Of a DNA stretch of 22,602 nucleotides, positions 8,661 through 16,647 are shown one piece after another. The stretch is taken from NCBI GenBank assembly GCA_023412455.1, contig JAEYNQ010000158.1:1-22602 (forward strand), written 5' to 3'. The notes under the pieces were generated by a model. That model saw only the letters and a program-made list of their open reading frames with translations, ran no database searches and had not been told where the DNA came from. Position numbers and translations under genes: made by a program. Within the stretch, counting starts at the first letter, position 1; each line of letters begins with the position of its first letter. The DNA is from Bacillota bacterium. GTDB lineage: Bacteria; Bacillota; Clostridia; Lachnospirales; Cellulosilyticaceae.

Positions 8661-9800
8661 GTGGATAAAAGAGATTATTATCAAGTCCTAGGGATTGAGA
8701 AATCCGCTAGCGATGCAGACATAAAAAAAGCTTATCGAAAATTAGCAAAGAAATACCATCCTGATGCTAACCCAGATAATAAAGAAGCAGAAGTTAAATT
8801 TAAAGAAGCGACAGAAGCCTATGAAGTACTCAGTGATGCAGATAAACGAGCTGCTTATGACCGTTACGGACATAGTGCCTTCGACCAGATGGGTGGCGGA
8901 GCAGGTGGTTTTGGTGGTGGCTTTAGTGCAGATTTTGATATGAACGACATCTTTGGAAGTGTTTTTGGAGATATCTTTGGAGGTGGAGGACGTCAAAGAC
9001 AAAGAGGTCCTATGCCAGGGGCTGATATTCGTCAAACCATTCAAATTACCTTTGAAGAAGCTGCCTTTGGATGTGAGAAAGAAATTACAATCAATACTTC
9101 CGAGACATGTAACACATGTAATGGTTCAAAAGCTAAACCAGGAACAAGCACAACCACCTGTAGTAAATGTGGTGGCTCAGGTCAGATTCGTGTCACACAA
9201 CGTACTATCTTAGGCGCTATGCAGAGCGTACAAACTTGCGATGCCTGTCATGGACAAGGAAAAATTATTAAAGAACCTTGTCAGACCTGTCATGGACAAG
9301 GAAAGGTTCGAACAACTAAAAAAGTGACGATTACTATTCCAGCAGGTATTGATCATGGCCAGACTCTAAGAGTATCAGGTAAAGGGGAAGTAGGAGATGT
9401 TGGGGCTCAAAGAGGCGATTTATTAGTTACTGTTTCTGTTAAAGCTCATTCCACCTTTGAACGACGTGGAAATGATGTGTATATGAGAATGCCTATCTCC
9501 TTTGCTCAAGCAGCATTAGGCGATGAACTCTCTATTCCTACTCTAGATGGTAATGCAAAATTTACTATTCAACCAGGTACAGCAACGGGTAGCACCTTTA
9601 GGTTACAGGGCAAAGGTATTCCTAATATTAGGAACAAAAAGTATCGTGGGGATCAGTATGTGGAAGTGTTTATTACGGTTCCTAAAAATTTATCAGAGAA
9701 ACAAAAACAGTTACTTCGTGAATTTGAAGCAGATAGAGGCGAAGATTCCGAAGGTGGAGATGGTACACGTAAGTCATGGAAAGATCGCTTTAAGAAATAA
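8661..9800 (+). CDS. dnaJ: Chaperone DnaJ (Hsp40)
   Basis: DnaJ delivers unfolded clients to DnaK and stimulates its ATPase. Order of parts: J domain (DYYQVLG, then KYHPD with the essential His33-Pro34-Asp35), Gly/Phe-rich linker (GGGAGGFGGGFSADFD), and four zinc-finger repeats (CNTCNGSKA, CSKCGGSG, CDACHGQG, CQTCHGQG). Two C-terminal beta domains follow. It is 379 residues, a normal full-length type I DnaJ. The start is probably the GTG at 8661, giving MDKRDYYQ; the GGTGGTGA at about 8648-8655 fits it. An in-frame ATG at 8643 has no visible ribosome binding site. It is separated from dnaK by a hairpin and a possible second promoter. Confidence 0.95.
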   Translation: MDKRDYYQVLGIEKSASDADIKKAYRKLAKKYHPDANPDNKEAEVKFKEATEAYEVLSDADKRAAYDRYGHSAFDQMGGGAGGFGGGFSADFDMNDIFGSVFGDIFGGGGRQRQRGPMPGADIRQTIQITFEEAAFGCEKEITINTSETCNTCNGSKAKPGTSTTTCSKCGGSGQIRVTQRTILGAMQSVQTCDACHGQGKIIKEPCQTCHGQGKVRTTKKVTITIPAGIDHGQTLRVSGKGEVGDVGAQRGDLLVTVSVKAHSTFERRGNDVYMRMPISFAQAALGDELSIPTLDGNAKFTIQPGTATGSTFRLQGKGIPNIRNKKYRGDQYVEVFITVPKNLSEKQKQLLREFEADRGEDSEGGDGTRKSWKDRFKK

Positions 9801-9804
9801 GAAT

Positions 9805-9915
9805 AAAAAGGGCTGACGCACTAAGAATGCCATAAGATCCCACCAAAGTACACAAGGTAAATTACCCCATCTACTTTGGAGGGATCCTATCTAATTAGTG
9901 CTCAGCCTCTTTTTA
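9805..9915. repeat. Long imperfect inverted repeat, bidirectional terminator or MITE-like element
   Basis: About 110 bases that fold back on themselves. The outer arms (AAAAAGGGCTGA from 9806 and TCAGCCTCTTTTT ending at 9914) and middle arms (CACTAA, TTAGTG) pair with single-base bulges. Inner arms GATCCCACCAAAGTA (9836-9850) and TACTTTGGAGGGATC pair with one mismatch. A-run and T-run flanks mean it can terminate transcription from both sides, and it lies between dnaJ (+) and a convergent small gene (-). Its length and mismatches are unusual for a simple terminator and recall a miniature inverted-repeat element. No target duplication was identified. Confidence 0.7.
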
Positions 9916-9924
9916 TAAAAGCCA

Positions 9925-10164
9925 TTATTCTTCGCTAGGTACCTCTTCTTCGTGAGCTGATTCTTTAACTGTTTCTTCAGAACAAACAGAAACCTCCATA
10001 TTTCTTTTTGCATTGAAATAAGCAGTTAAGGACTTTGCCAATTGGCGACCTGGACCAAGAAGAAAATAAATCCCAACAATAGGAAAAACAATGCTTACGA
10101 TAATATTAAGATAAGATAATATCAGTTGAACAATATATAGAGCATTACTACCTCCCATAGCCAT
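9925..10164 (-). CDS. Small membrane protein of unknown function with acidic tail
   Basis: I do not recognise a family. The 79-residue product has a hydrophobic N-terminal half (about residues 9-36, LYIVQLILSYLNIIVSIVFP and on to GIYFLLG), enough for one long or two short membrane segments. Next comes a short basic linker (GRQLAKSLTAYFNAKRN) and a glutamate-rich C-terminus (about 60-79). The start is well supported: AAGGAGGTG lies 7 bases before the ATG at 10164, with a second in-frame ATG two codons later. It points against its neighbours and is convergent with dnaJ. In many Firmicutes dnaJ is directly followed by prmA, so this gene looks inserted. It is real by ribosome binding site and composition; its function is unknown. 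Confidence 0.75.
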   Translation of the reverse strand: MAMGGSNALYIVQLILSYLNIIVSIVFPIVGIYFLLGPGRQLAKSLTAYFNAKRNMEVSVCSEETVKESAHEEEVPSEE

Positions 10165-10294
10165 AGCTACACCTCCTTCCTTATGAATCCTAATAAGCTT
10201 AACACAACCTATGATACACTAAATAGGCTAAAATTGAAATCAAAAATGTAAAAAATTTTATTTAAAAGGATTTTTTGACGATAGGGTAGCCTAC

Positions 10295-10323
10295 TTGAAT
10301 AAAAAAATGGATTAGAATATAAT
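10295..10323 (+). promoter_or_regulatory. Promoter of prmA-rsmE-cheY
   Basis: TTGAAT (10295-10300), a 17-base spacer and TATAAT (10318-10323). A second TATAAT at 10335-10340 has no good -35. It explains expression of the methyltransferase genes separately from the heat-shock operon. Confidence 0.7.
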
Positions 10324-10354
10324 GATTACTATACTATAATTTGGAGATGAAAAG

Positions 10355-11329
10355 ATGAATTGGTTAGAAACAACGATTTATACCTCAAAACAAGGTTTAG
10401 AAATCGTAACAGGGATTCTATTACAGCTAGGTGTTACTGGTTTTGTTATCCAAGATCCTGATGATTATGATGAATTTTTGACCTTACAAGGGAAGACATG
10501 GGATTATATGGATGAAGAAATGGAAAAGCTGAAAGATTGTCCTACAAGTATTAAAATCTATCTAGCAGATAATATGCAAGGCAATGAGATGCTTGTAGAA
10601 ATTCGTAATACATTAGCTCGTTTAAAAAGCGATGATCAACAAGGTCTTTATGGTGAGTTAAACGTTGAATTAGGTAACGTCAGTGAAGAAGACTGGGCAA
10701 ATAATTGGAAAAAATATTTCAAGCCTTTCAAAGTTGGACAGCGTTTTGTTATAAAACCTTCTTGGGAAACTTATGATGAAGTGACAGAACGTCATATTTT
10801 AGAAATTGATCCCAATTCTAGCTTTGGGACTGGTCAACATTATTCAACCCAATTATGTCTGGAACAATTAGAAAAACTAGAGGTAACAGGCCAAAAAGTA
10901 CTTGATATGGGTTGTGGGAGTGGTATTTTATCCATAGCAGCCCTTTTATTAGGTGCCCAAGAAGTAACAGCCGTAGATATAGATCAAAATTCTGTGGAAA
11001 TTGCAAGAGAGAACTTTTATCATAATCATCTCGCAGAAAATCACTTTAAAACCTATTGTGGTAATGTTTTAGTAGATGATGATTTTGTAAAGACTTTGGG
11101 TACAGGCTATGACATAGTTCTTGCCAATATTGTAGCGGATGTGATTATAGCAATGAAAGACCTTTTAGCCGGCTTTGTCCGTAAAGGAGGGACGCTTGTG
11201 GCCTCAGGTATCATTGGAGAAAGAGCAGAGGAGGTTAAGGATGCCCTTGAATCAGTAGGGTTTCATGTGTATACCATCACGGAGAAAAATGATTGGATAG
11301 CCTTAGCAGCTATTTCAAAAGAAGAGTAA
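10355..11329 (+). CDS. prmA: Ribosomal protein L11 methyltransferase PrmA
   Basis: PrmA trimethylates several amino groups of ribosomal protein L11 using S-adenosylmethionine. The 324-residue protein has the N-terminal substrate-recognition domain (MNWLETTIYTSKQGLEIV, EEDWANNWKKYFKP) and a C-terminal Rossmann methyltransferase domain. In the latter, VLDMGCGSGILSI (182-194) is motif I, followed by AVDID and LANIVADVI. FGTGQH just before motif I is family-specific. TTGGAGATG serves as the ribosome binding site. It is followed by rsmE after 13 bases, a conserved neighbour pair. Confidence 0.96.
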   Translation: MNWLETTIYTSKQGLEIVTGILLQLGVTGFVIQDPDDYDEFLTLQGKTWDYMDEEMEKLKDCPTSIKIYLADNMQGNEMLVEIRNTLARLKSDDQQGLYGELNVELGNVSEEDWANNWKKYFKPFKVGQRFVIKPSWETYDEVTERHILEIDPNSSFGTGQHYSTQLCLEQLEKLEVTGQKVLDMGCGSGILSIAALLLGAQEVTAVDIDQNSVEIARENFYHNHLAENHFKTYCGNVLVDDDFVKTLGTGYDIVLANIVADVIIAMKDLLAGFVRKGGTLVASGIIGERAEEVKDALESVGFHVYTITEKNDWIALAAISKEE

Positions 11330-11342
11330 GGTAGGAGAAATT

Positions 11343-12083
11343 ATGGCTAAATTTTTTGTGGAGCGCCAGCAAATCAATGGCGATACCATCTGTATTACGG
11401 GTTCAGATGTTAACCACATCAAAAATGTTTTGCGTTTAGAGCTAGGCAAAGAAATTTTAATTAATGATAGACAAGGAATTGACTACAAGTGTATAATAAA
11501 TAAGATAGAAGATCATGTTATCTATACTAAAATTCTGCAGCAGCATTGTTCATCCACTGAGCCTTTGGTTGAAACGGTCTTATTCCAATCTTTAGTAAAG
11601 GGAGAGAAGATGGAATTTGTCATTCTGAAGAGTATTGAAATAGGTGTTACAACGATTATCCCTATTATGACAGAGCGATGTGTTGTAAAAATAGAATCTG
11701 ATAAAAAGCTTCAAACAAAATGGGATCGATGGAACAAAATAGCTGAAAGTGCTGCAAAGCAAAGTAAGCGAGGGATTGTTCCAGAGGTTAAGCATCCTCT
11801 TTCTTTTAAAGAGGCAGTGGCTTTTGCAAATGACAAGCTAACCTGTGCTTGCATTCCCTTTGAAAATGAGGAGAAGTATTCCTTAAAGACTTTTTTAAGA
11901 ACGACAACCTTTGATGCATTGGGAATCTTTATTGGGCCTGAAGGAGGTTTTACAGATGAAGAAGTTCGTTTTGCCACAAACTCAGGGATTAAACCAGTTA
12001 CTCTTGGTAAACGTATTCTTCGTAGTGAAACAGCGGGATTAGTAGTATTAGCTAACATCATGTACGAGATAGGCGGTGTTTAG
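11343..12083 (+). CDS. rsmE: 16S rRNA m3U1498 methyltransferase RsmE
   Basis: RsmE methylates N3 of uridine 1498 in 16S rRNA at the decoding region. The 246-residue protein has an N-terminal PUA-like domain (DVNHIKNVLRLELGKEI, close to the HxxxVLR family motif). The C-terminal SPOUT knot has IFIGPEGGFTDEEV and LGKRILRSETAGL, which bind S-adenosylmethionine. It has a GTAGGAG ribosome binding site. Its TAG is followed without a gap by the ATG of a CheY-like gene, implying translational coupling. Confidence 0.96.
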   Translation: MAKFFVERQQINGDTICITGSDVNHIKNVLRLELGKEILINDRQGIDYKCIINKIEDHVIYTKILQQHCSSTEPLVETVLFQSLVKGEKMEFVILKSIEIGVTTIIPIMTERCVVKIESDKKLQTKWDRWNKIAESAAKQSKRGIVPEVKHPLSFKEAVAFANDKLTCACIPFENEEKYSLKTFLRTTTFDALGIFIGPEGGFTDEEVRFATNSGIKPVTLGKRILRSETAGLVVLANIMYEIGGV

Positions 12084-12452
12084 ATGGATAGTGTTAATTT
12101 TTTAGTAGTAGATGATGCCATATTTATGCGAACGGTTCTTAAAAAAATGCTGACAGAAGCTGGTTTTACTGTGGTAGGAGAGGCTGGTAATGGATTACAG
12201 GCGATTGAAATGGCAAAAATGTTACAGCCTAATATTGTGACACTTGATATTACTATGCCCGAAATGGACGGTATTCAAGCAATAGATAAAATATTAGAAG
12301 TAAGTCCAGATACAAAAATAATCATGTGTTCAGCCATGGGACAACATACAAAAGTCGTAGAAGCCATAAAAAGGGGGGCTAAAGACTTTATCGTTAAACC
12401 CTTTGAAAAAACCCGTGTATTACAAGCTATTTATAATGTTATGAATAGATAA
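12084..12452 (+). CDS. CheY-like single-domain response regulator
   Basis: A stand-alone receiver domain of 122 residues with the acidic pocket (Asp10, Asp11), phospho-acceptor Asp55 in TLDITMPEMDG, Ser83 in CSAMG and Lys105 in IVKPF, so it should be phosphorylatable. It most resembles the CheY of clostridia and Thermotoga (CSAMGQ, GAKDFIVKPF). There is no output domain and no histidine kinase or chemotaxis gene in the window, so its partner is unknown. It could be a true CheY acting on a flagellar motor, or a Spo0F-type phosphorelay element; the sequence alone favours CheY. It starts directly at the rsmE stop and is followed by a strong terminator. Confidence 0.88.
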   Translation: MDSVNFLVVDDAIFMRTVLKKMLTEAGFTVVGEAGNGLQAIEMAKMLQPNIVTLDITMPEMDGIQAIDKILEVSPDTKIIMCSAMGQHTKVVEAIKRGAKDFIVKPFEKTRVLQAIYNVMNR

Positions 12453-12481
12453 AAATGAGGGGGCTAAAGCCCTCATTTTTT
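12451..12481 (+). terminator. Rho-independent terminator after the cheY-like gene
   Basis: An 11-bp stem AAAAATGAGGG / CCCTCATTTTT with an 8-base loop and a T run. It overlaps the last bases of the cheY-like stop codon. Confidence 0.9.
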
Positions 12482-12509
12482 GTGTTATTTTTAGATTGGA
12501 GATGCGTAT

Positions 12510-13685
12510 ATGATGAAAGAAATCTATTTAGATAATGCAGCTACGACAAAGCCTTTGCAGAGTGTGGCTGAAATCGTCTATGAGACCATGCTTCATACTT
12601 ATGGAAATCCTTCTTCTTTGCATAAAAAAGGGCTTGAGGCAGAGAATAAGATAAAAGAGGCCAGTGCTTTTTTAGCTCAGAGGTTGGGATGTTTACCAGA
12701 AGAAATTATTTATACCTCAGGCGCCACAGAAAGTAATAATATGGCCTTAATGGGAGCTTGTGAAGCTTATAAAAGAAGAGGTCATAAACTCATTACAACG
12801 CCTTTAGAGCATCCGTCTGTAGGAGAAGTTTTTAAGTTCTTAGAACAAAGGGGGTTTGATGTTAAAACTGTAAAAGTAGATGGCAAGGGTTATGTAGATC
12901 AAGAACATCTTAGAAGCCTTTTAGATGATCAAACCCTTTTAGTAAGTATTATGCATGTGAATAATGAAATTGGTACAGTGCAGAGACTTGAGGAATTGGG
13001 GCAACTTATAAAAGCACACAATAAAGAAATCCTTTTCCATGTGGATGCAGTACAATCCTTTATGAAAATACCTATTCAAGTAAAGCGTGCCAAAATTGAC
13101 TTACTTTCCGTAAGTGCTCATAAATTTTATGGACCACGAGGTATTGGCTTCCTATATAAAAATAAGGAAACACGTCTTATACCCCTCTTATATGGTGGCG
13201 GTCAGCAAAAGAATAGGCGTTCAGGAACGGAAAATGTACCAGGCGTGGTAGGCCTTTATGAAGCTACAAAGTATATGGAGGCAAATAAAGAAGCCATTTT
13301 AGAAAATTATAAGTGCTGCAAGATTCATTTAGCAGAAGGGATTTTAAGAGAAATTCCAGATACCTTTATTAATGGGCCAACCCTTGAGGAAGGAGCTCCT
13401 CATATTTTAAATATGAGTTTTGAAAATGTGAGAGCAGAAGTGCTTCTTCATGCTCTTGAGCAAAAGGGGATTTATGTATCTTCAGGCTCAGCCTGTTCTT
13501 CTCATAAAAAGACCACTAGTGGCACCTTAGTAGCTATTGGACAAACAGGGAGTCATCTAGATAATGCCCTGCGTTTTTCTTTTTCATATGAGAATACCCT
13601 AGAAGAAATGGAAGAAGTTATTAAGGCACTTACTGAGCAGGTGACTTTACTCAGAAGATATACATTAGGAGGAAGTAAAAAGTGA
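12510..13685 (+). CDS. Cysteine desulfurase (NifS/IscS class V aminotransferase), likely ThiI partner
   Basis: A pyridoxal-phosphate enzyme that takes sulfur from cysteine as an enzyme-bound persulfide. It has 391 residues. EIYLDNAATTKP at the start and SAHKFYGPRG with the cofactor lysine Lys205 are family marks, and GSACSSHKK holds the catalytic Cys329 in the flexible loop (group I type). It overlaps thiI by 4 bases, and in B. subtilis the equivalent gene nifZ next to thiI is dedicated to tRNA 4-thiouridine. That role is inferred here from context; a general IscS function is possible. There are two consecutive ATG codons at 12510 and 12513. No separate promoter was seen after the upstream terminator. 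Confidence 0.93.
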   Translation: MMKEIYLDNAATTKPLQSVAEIVYETMLHTYGNPSSLHKKGLEAENKIKEASAFLAQRLGCLPEEIIYTSGATESNNMALMGACEAYKRRGHKLITTPLEHPSVGEVFKFLEQRGFDVKTVKVDGKGYVDQEHLRSLLDDQTLLVSIMHVNNEIGTVQRLEELGQLIKAHNKEILFHVDAVQSFMKIPIQVKRAKIDLLSVSAHKFYGPRGIGFLYKNKETRLIPLLYGGGQQKNRRSGTENVPGVVGLYEATKYMEANKEAILENYKCCKIHLAEGILREIPDTFINGPTLEEGAPHILNMSFENVRAEVLLHALEQKGIYVSSGSACSSHKKTTSGTLVAIGQTGSHLDNALRFSFSYENTLEEMEEVIKALTEQVTLLRRYTLGGSKK

Positions 13686-14866
13686 ACAATGTTTTTTTAA
13701 TTAAATATGGTGAGATTGCTATTAAGGGAAAAAATAGGTACATTTTTGAAAATCGATTAGTAGATACCATTCGTAAAAATATGAAAGCACTTGGGAACTT
13801 TATTGTACGCAAGGAACAAGGGCGTATTATGGTAGAACCTATTGGTGAAGAAGAAGTAGATAAGGAATTAGTTATTAATAAGCTAACACGGATTTTTGGA
13901 ATCATTGGTGTGGCCTACGGAACTAAGGATGAAGAAGTTTCCCTGGAAGCCATTAAGCGTCTGGCTCTACACCATATGAAAGAAAGATGTGCAGAAGGGC
14001 CTGTAACTTTTAAGGTAGAGACACGTCGTTCAGATAAACGTTTTCCTCTTCAATCCATGGAGGTGAATGCGCAAATTGGAGAATATCTTCTTGAAGAATT
14101 AGAAGGACAAGTTAAGGTGGATGTACACCAACCAGAAGTTTTACTTATGGTAGAACTGCGTACCCATACCTATGTCTATTCAACCACCTATAAAGGAGCA
14201 GGTGGAATGCCTTATGGTACCAATGGGAAAGCTTCCTTATTACTTTCAGGTGGTATTGATAGTCCTGTTGCAGGTTGGATGGTTGCCAAGAGAGGGGTAG
14301 AAGTGGATGCTATTTATTTCCATAGCCCTCCTTACACCAGTGAAAGAGCCAAAGAAAAAGTCGTTGATTTAGCCAAAAAAGTAGCCGTTTACACGGGAGG
14401 AATGCGTGTTCACGTGGTACCTTTTACAGAAATTCAAATGGCCATTTATGAGAAGTGTCCACATGAACAGCTGACCTTAATCATGCGTCGTATAATGATG
14501 CGTATTGCAGAGCGTATTGCTATTAAAAATGGAAATATGGCACTTATTACAGGAGAAAGCATTGGCCAGGTGGCAAGTCAAACTCTTCAAAGCTTAGTTG
14601 TAACGGATCAAGTGGTTGGTATGCCTGTGTTTCGACCACTTATTGGATTTGACAAGGAAGAAATTGTTCAGATTTCTAAGAAGATTGATACCTTTGAGAC
14701 TTCCATATTGCCTTATGAAGACTGTTGTACAATCTTTGTACCTAAGCACCCTGAAACAAAGCCTAAATTAGAGAGTATCCAACGTTCTGAAAGAATATTA
14801 GAGGATGTAATAGAAGAAATGATGGCACGTGCCATTGAAGAAATGGAAATTATACAAACATTATAA
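13682..14866 (+). CDS. thiI: tRNA 4-thiouridine synthase ThiI
   Basis: ThiI adenylates uridine 8 of tRNA and inserts sulfur from a desulfurase persulfide; in some bacteria it also serves thiazole synthesis. It has 394 residues: N-terminal ferredoxin-like region, THUMP domain (about 60-165), then the PP-loop ATPase SGGIDSPVAG (from Ser189). There is no C-terminal rhodanese domain, as in other Firmicutes, so the neighbouring desulfurase probably passes sulfur directly. The start is GTG at 13682, overlapping the desulfurase TGA (GTGA), with AGGAGG about 10 bases upstream. A strong bidirectional hairpin follows the stop. Confidence 0.96.
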   Translation: MNNVFLIKYGEIAIKGKNRYIFENRLVDTIRKNMKALGNFIVRKEQGRIMVEPIGEEEVDKELVINKLTRIFGIIGVAYGTKDEEVSLEAIKRLALHHMKERCAEGPVTFKVETRRSDKRFPLQSMEVNAQIGEYLLEELEGQVKVDVHQPEVLLMVELRTHTYVYSTTYKGAGGMPYGTNGKASLLLSGGIDSPVAGWMVAKRGVEVDAIYFHSPPYTSERAKEKVVDLAKKVAVYTGGMRVHVVPFTEIQMAIYEKCPHEQLTLIMRRIMMRIAERIAIKNGNMALITGESIGQVASQTLQSLVVTDQVVGMPVFRPLIGFDKEEIVQISKKIDTFETSILPYEDCCTIFVPKHPETKPKLESIQRSERILEDVIEEMMARAIEEMEIIQTL

Positions 14867-14889
14867 AAGTCCACCTAGTGGACTTTTAT
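14863..14889. terminator. Bidirectional terminator between thiI and the HPr-like gene
   Basis: A 12-bp stem ATAAAAGTCCAC / GTGGACTTTTAT with loop CTA. It has A and T flanks, so it can serve both thiI (+) and the convergent HPr-like gene (-). Confidence 0.85.
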
Positions 14890-14899
14890 AACTTTTATT

Positions 14900-15133
14900 T
14901 TATTCACTTATAAAGCTTTGAAGTTTACTAATAATTTCATCGCCATGAGGGTTATTGTAAATATCTAGGCGAAGAGGTTTACTAAGGTCAAGACTAAAAA
15001 TTCCCATAATGGATTTGGCATCAATAATATATCGACCAGATGATAAATCAAAGTCTCCGTCATAAAGATTAATGAGATTAACAAATTGTTTTACCTTTTC
15101 GATAGAGTTAAGTGAAATATAAATAGATTGCAT
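14900..15133 (-). CDS. HPr-like protein lacking the phosphocarrier histidine
   Basis: A 77-residue protein with the HPr fold pattern. DAKSIMGIFSLDL (38-50) matches the regulatory-serine region of HPr (KSIMG, here Ser41), and the spacing of strands fits. The N-terminal segment where HPr carries its catalytic histidine reads SLNSIEKVKQFVN and has no histidine, so it cannot act as a normal sugar phosphotransferase carrier. B. subtilis Crh similarly lacks that histidine but keeps the serine and acts in catabolite repression; an analogous role here is only a suggestion. AAGGAGGTG precedes the ATG. It is a single gene, opposite in strand to both neighbours. Confidence 0.82.
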   Translation of the reverse strand: MQSIYISLNSIEKVKQFVNLINLYDGDFDLSSGRYIIDAKSIMGIFSLDLSKPLRLDIYNNPHGDEIISKLQSFISE

Positions 15134-15252
15134 AGAGCACCTCCTTGTAAATGACTAAGTCGTTATATGTTATTAAAAAGTATATACTTATTTGAATTTA
15201 ATTGTATCATATAGTTTAACAAGGTGGATGTCAATATAAAAGAGGTGAAAAT

Positions 15253-16557
15253 ATGAGAAAAGTAGCATTTTATACATTAGGCTGTAAAGTCAATCAATAT
15301 GACACAGAAGCCGTCTTAGAAGATTTTAAAAATGGAGGCTATGAAGTAGTTCCTTTTGAGGAATATGCTGACGTCTATGTGGTAAATACCTGTACGGTAA
15401 CCCATTTAAGTGATCGTAAATGCCGCCAAATGCTTAGAAAGACCAAACGTATTAATCCCCAAAGTATTTTAGTGGCCATGGGGTGTTATGCTCAGATAGC
15501 CGGTGAGGCTATAAAGGAACAAGTGGAAGAGATTGATATTATAGTGGGAACCAATCGACGGAAAGAGATTATTCACTTAGTCCAAGACTTTGAAGAAAAT
15601 CAAGACCTACCTACTAACCTGGTATCCGATATTATGGCTGTTCGTGAATTTGAAGAAATGGAAATCTCCAATATGGGAGAAAGAACACGGGTTTATATTA
15701 AGATTCAAGAAGGATGCAATAACTATTGCACTTTCTGTATTATTCCTTATGTAAGAGGTCGTATTAAAAGTCGTAAAGTAGAAAGTGTCCTAGCTGAAAC
15801 CCGTCGTTTAGCTGCGCTAGGATTTAAAGAAATTGTTTTAACAGGTATACATGTGGCTTCTTATGGAAAAGATTTAGGAGATACTGACCTTATTCAGTTA
15901 CTCCAGAAGGTCCATGAGATTGAAGGCATTGAGCGTATTCGCATGAGTTCTATCGAACCTGTAGTTGTAACGGAGGCTTTTATAAAGGCCCTTCAAGAAC
16001 TTCCTAAGATTTGCCATCATTTCCACCTTTCCTTACAAAGTGGAAGTGAGACGGTTTTGGAGCGTATGCGTCGTAAATATACAAAAGCCCAATATTTAGA
16101 AAGTGTCAAAAAATTAAGAGCTCTTTGGCCAGATGTAGCCATTACAACAGATATCATTGTAGGTTTTCCAGGAGAAACGGAGGAAGAATTTGAGGAAACT
16201 TTAGCTTTTGTAAAAAACGTAAGATTAGCTCAAATTCATATTTTCCCTTATTCGCAAAGAGAAGGGACACCTGCTGCTACCATGGCAAATCAAATTGACC
16301 CAGCCATCAAGGAACAACGGACTAAGAGACTTGCTCTTCTAGAAAAAGAATTACGCCATGATTTTATGAAGGCTCATCTTGGCAAAGAGGTAGAGGTTTT
16401 ATTTGAGAATTCCCATCATCAAGGATTTACAGGGTTTACAAGCAATTATTTAAAGGTGTATGTAGAAACATCCACCCATTTAGAGAATACCTTACAAAAA
16501 GTAGAAATCATAGACCTAAGAGAAGCAGAATTAATAGGCAAGCTTATTGAGCCATAA
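15253..16557 (+). CDS. mtaB: tRNA (t6A37) methylthiotransferase MtaB
   Basis: MtaB converts N6-threonylcarbamoyladenosine 37 in tRNAs to its 2-methylthio form, using two iron-sulfur clusters. The 434-residue protein has the N-terminal UPF0004 domain with cluster cysteines Cys11, Cys47 and Cys78. The radical SAM motif is CNNYCTFC (Cys155, Cys159, Cys162) in the context IPYVRGRIKSR, and a C-terminal TRAM-like region follows (about 370-434). YTLGCKVNQYDTEA at the start is typical of MtaB rather than MiaB or RimO. GAGGTG precedes the ATG. The upstream gap (15134-15252) must hold promoters for both this gene and the divergent HPr-like gene, but I could not assign clean boxes. Confidence 0.95.
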   Translation: MRKVAFYTLGCKVNQYDTEAVLEDFKNGGYEVVPFEEYADVYVVNTCTVTHLSDRKCRQMLRKTKRINPQSILVAMGCYAQIAGEAIKEQVEEIDIIVGTNRRKEIIHLVQDFEENQDLPTNLVSDIMAVREFEEMEISNMGERTRVYIKIQEGCNNYCTFCIIPYVRGRIKSRKVESVLAETRRLAALGFKEIVLTGIHVASYGKDLGDTDLIQLLQKVHEIEGIERIRMSSIEPVVVTEAFIKALQELPKICHHFHLSLQSGSETVLERMRRKYTKAQYLESVKKLRALWPDVAITTDIIVGFPGETEEEFEETLAFVKNVRLAQIHIFPYSQREGTPAATMANQIDPAIKEQRTKRLALLEKELRHDFMKAHLGKEVEVLFENSHHQGFTGFTSNYLKVYVETSTHLENTLQKVEIIDLREAELIGKLIEP

Positions 16558-16602
16558 ACATTTTATATTTTTGGTAATTATCTATAGTTTTTTTCAATAT
16601 TA

Positions 16603-16611
16603 TGGTATACT
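16603..16611 (+). promoter_or_regulatory. Extended -10 promoter of ireB
   Basis: TGG directly before TATACT (16606-16611) makes an extended -10 element. The -35 position (TATAGT at 16583-16588) is weak, as is common with extended -10 promoters. Confidence 0.55.
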
Positions 16612-16647
16612 ACTCATATAAGGTGAAAGGATTGGAAGGTGATCAGG

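Noticed and set aside
8742..9213. Open frames overlapping dnaJ on both strands
   Set aside because: They are shadows of a gene with complete domain structure, without ribosome binding sites or recognisable products.
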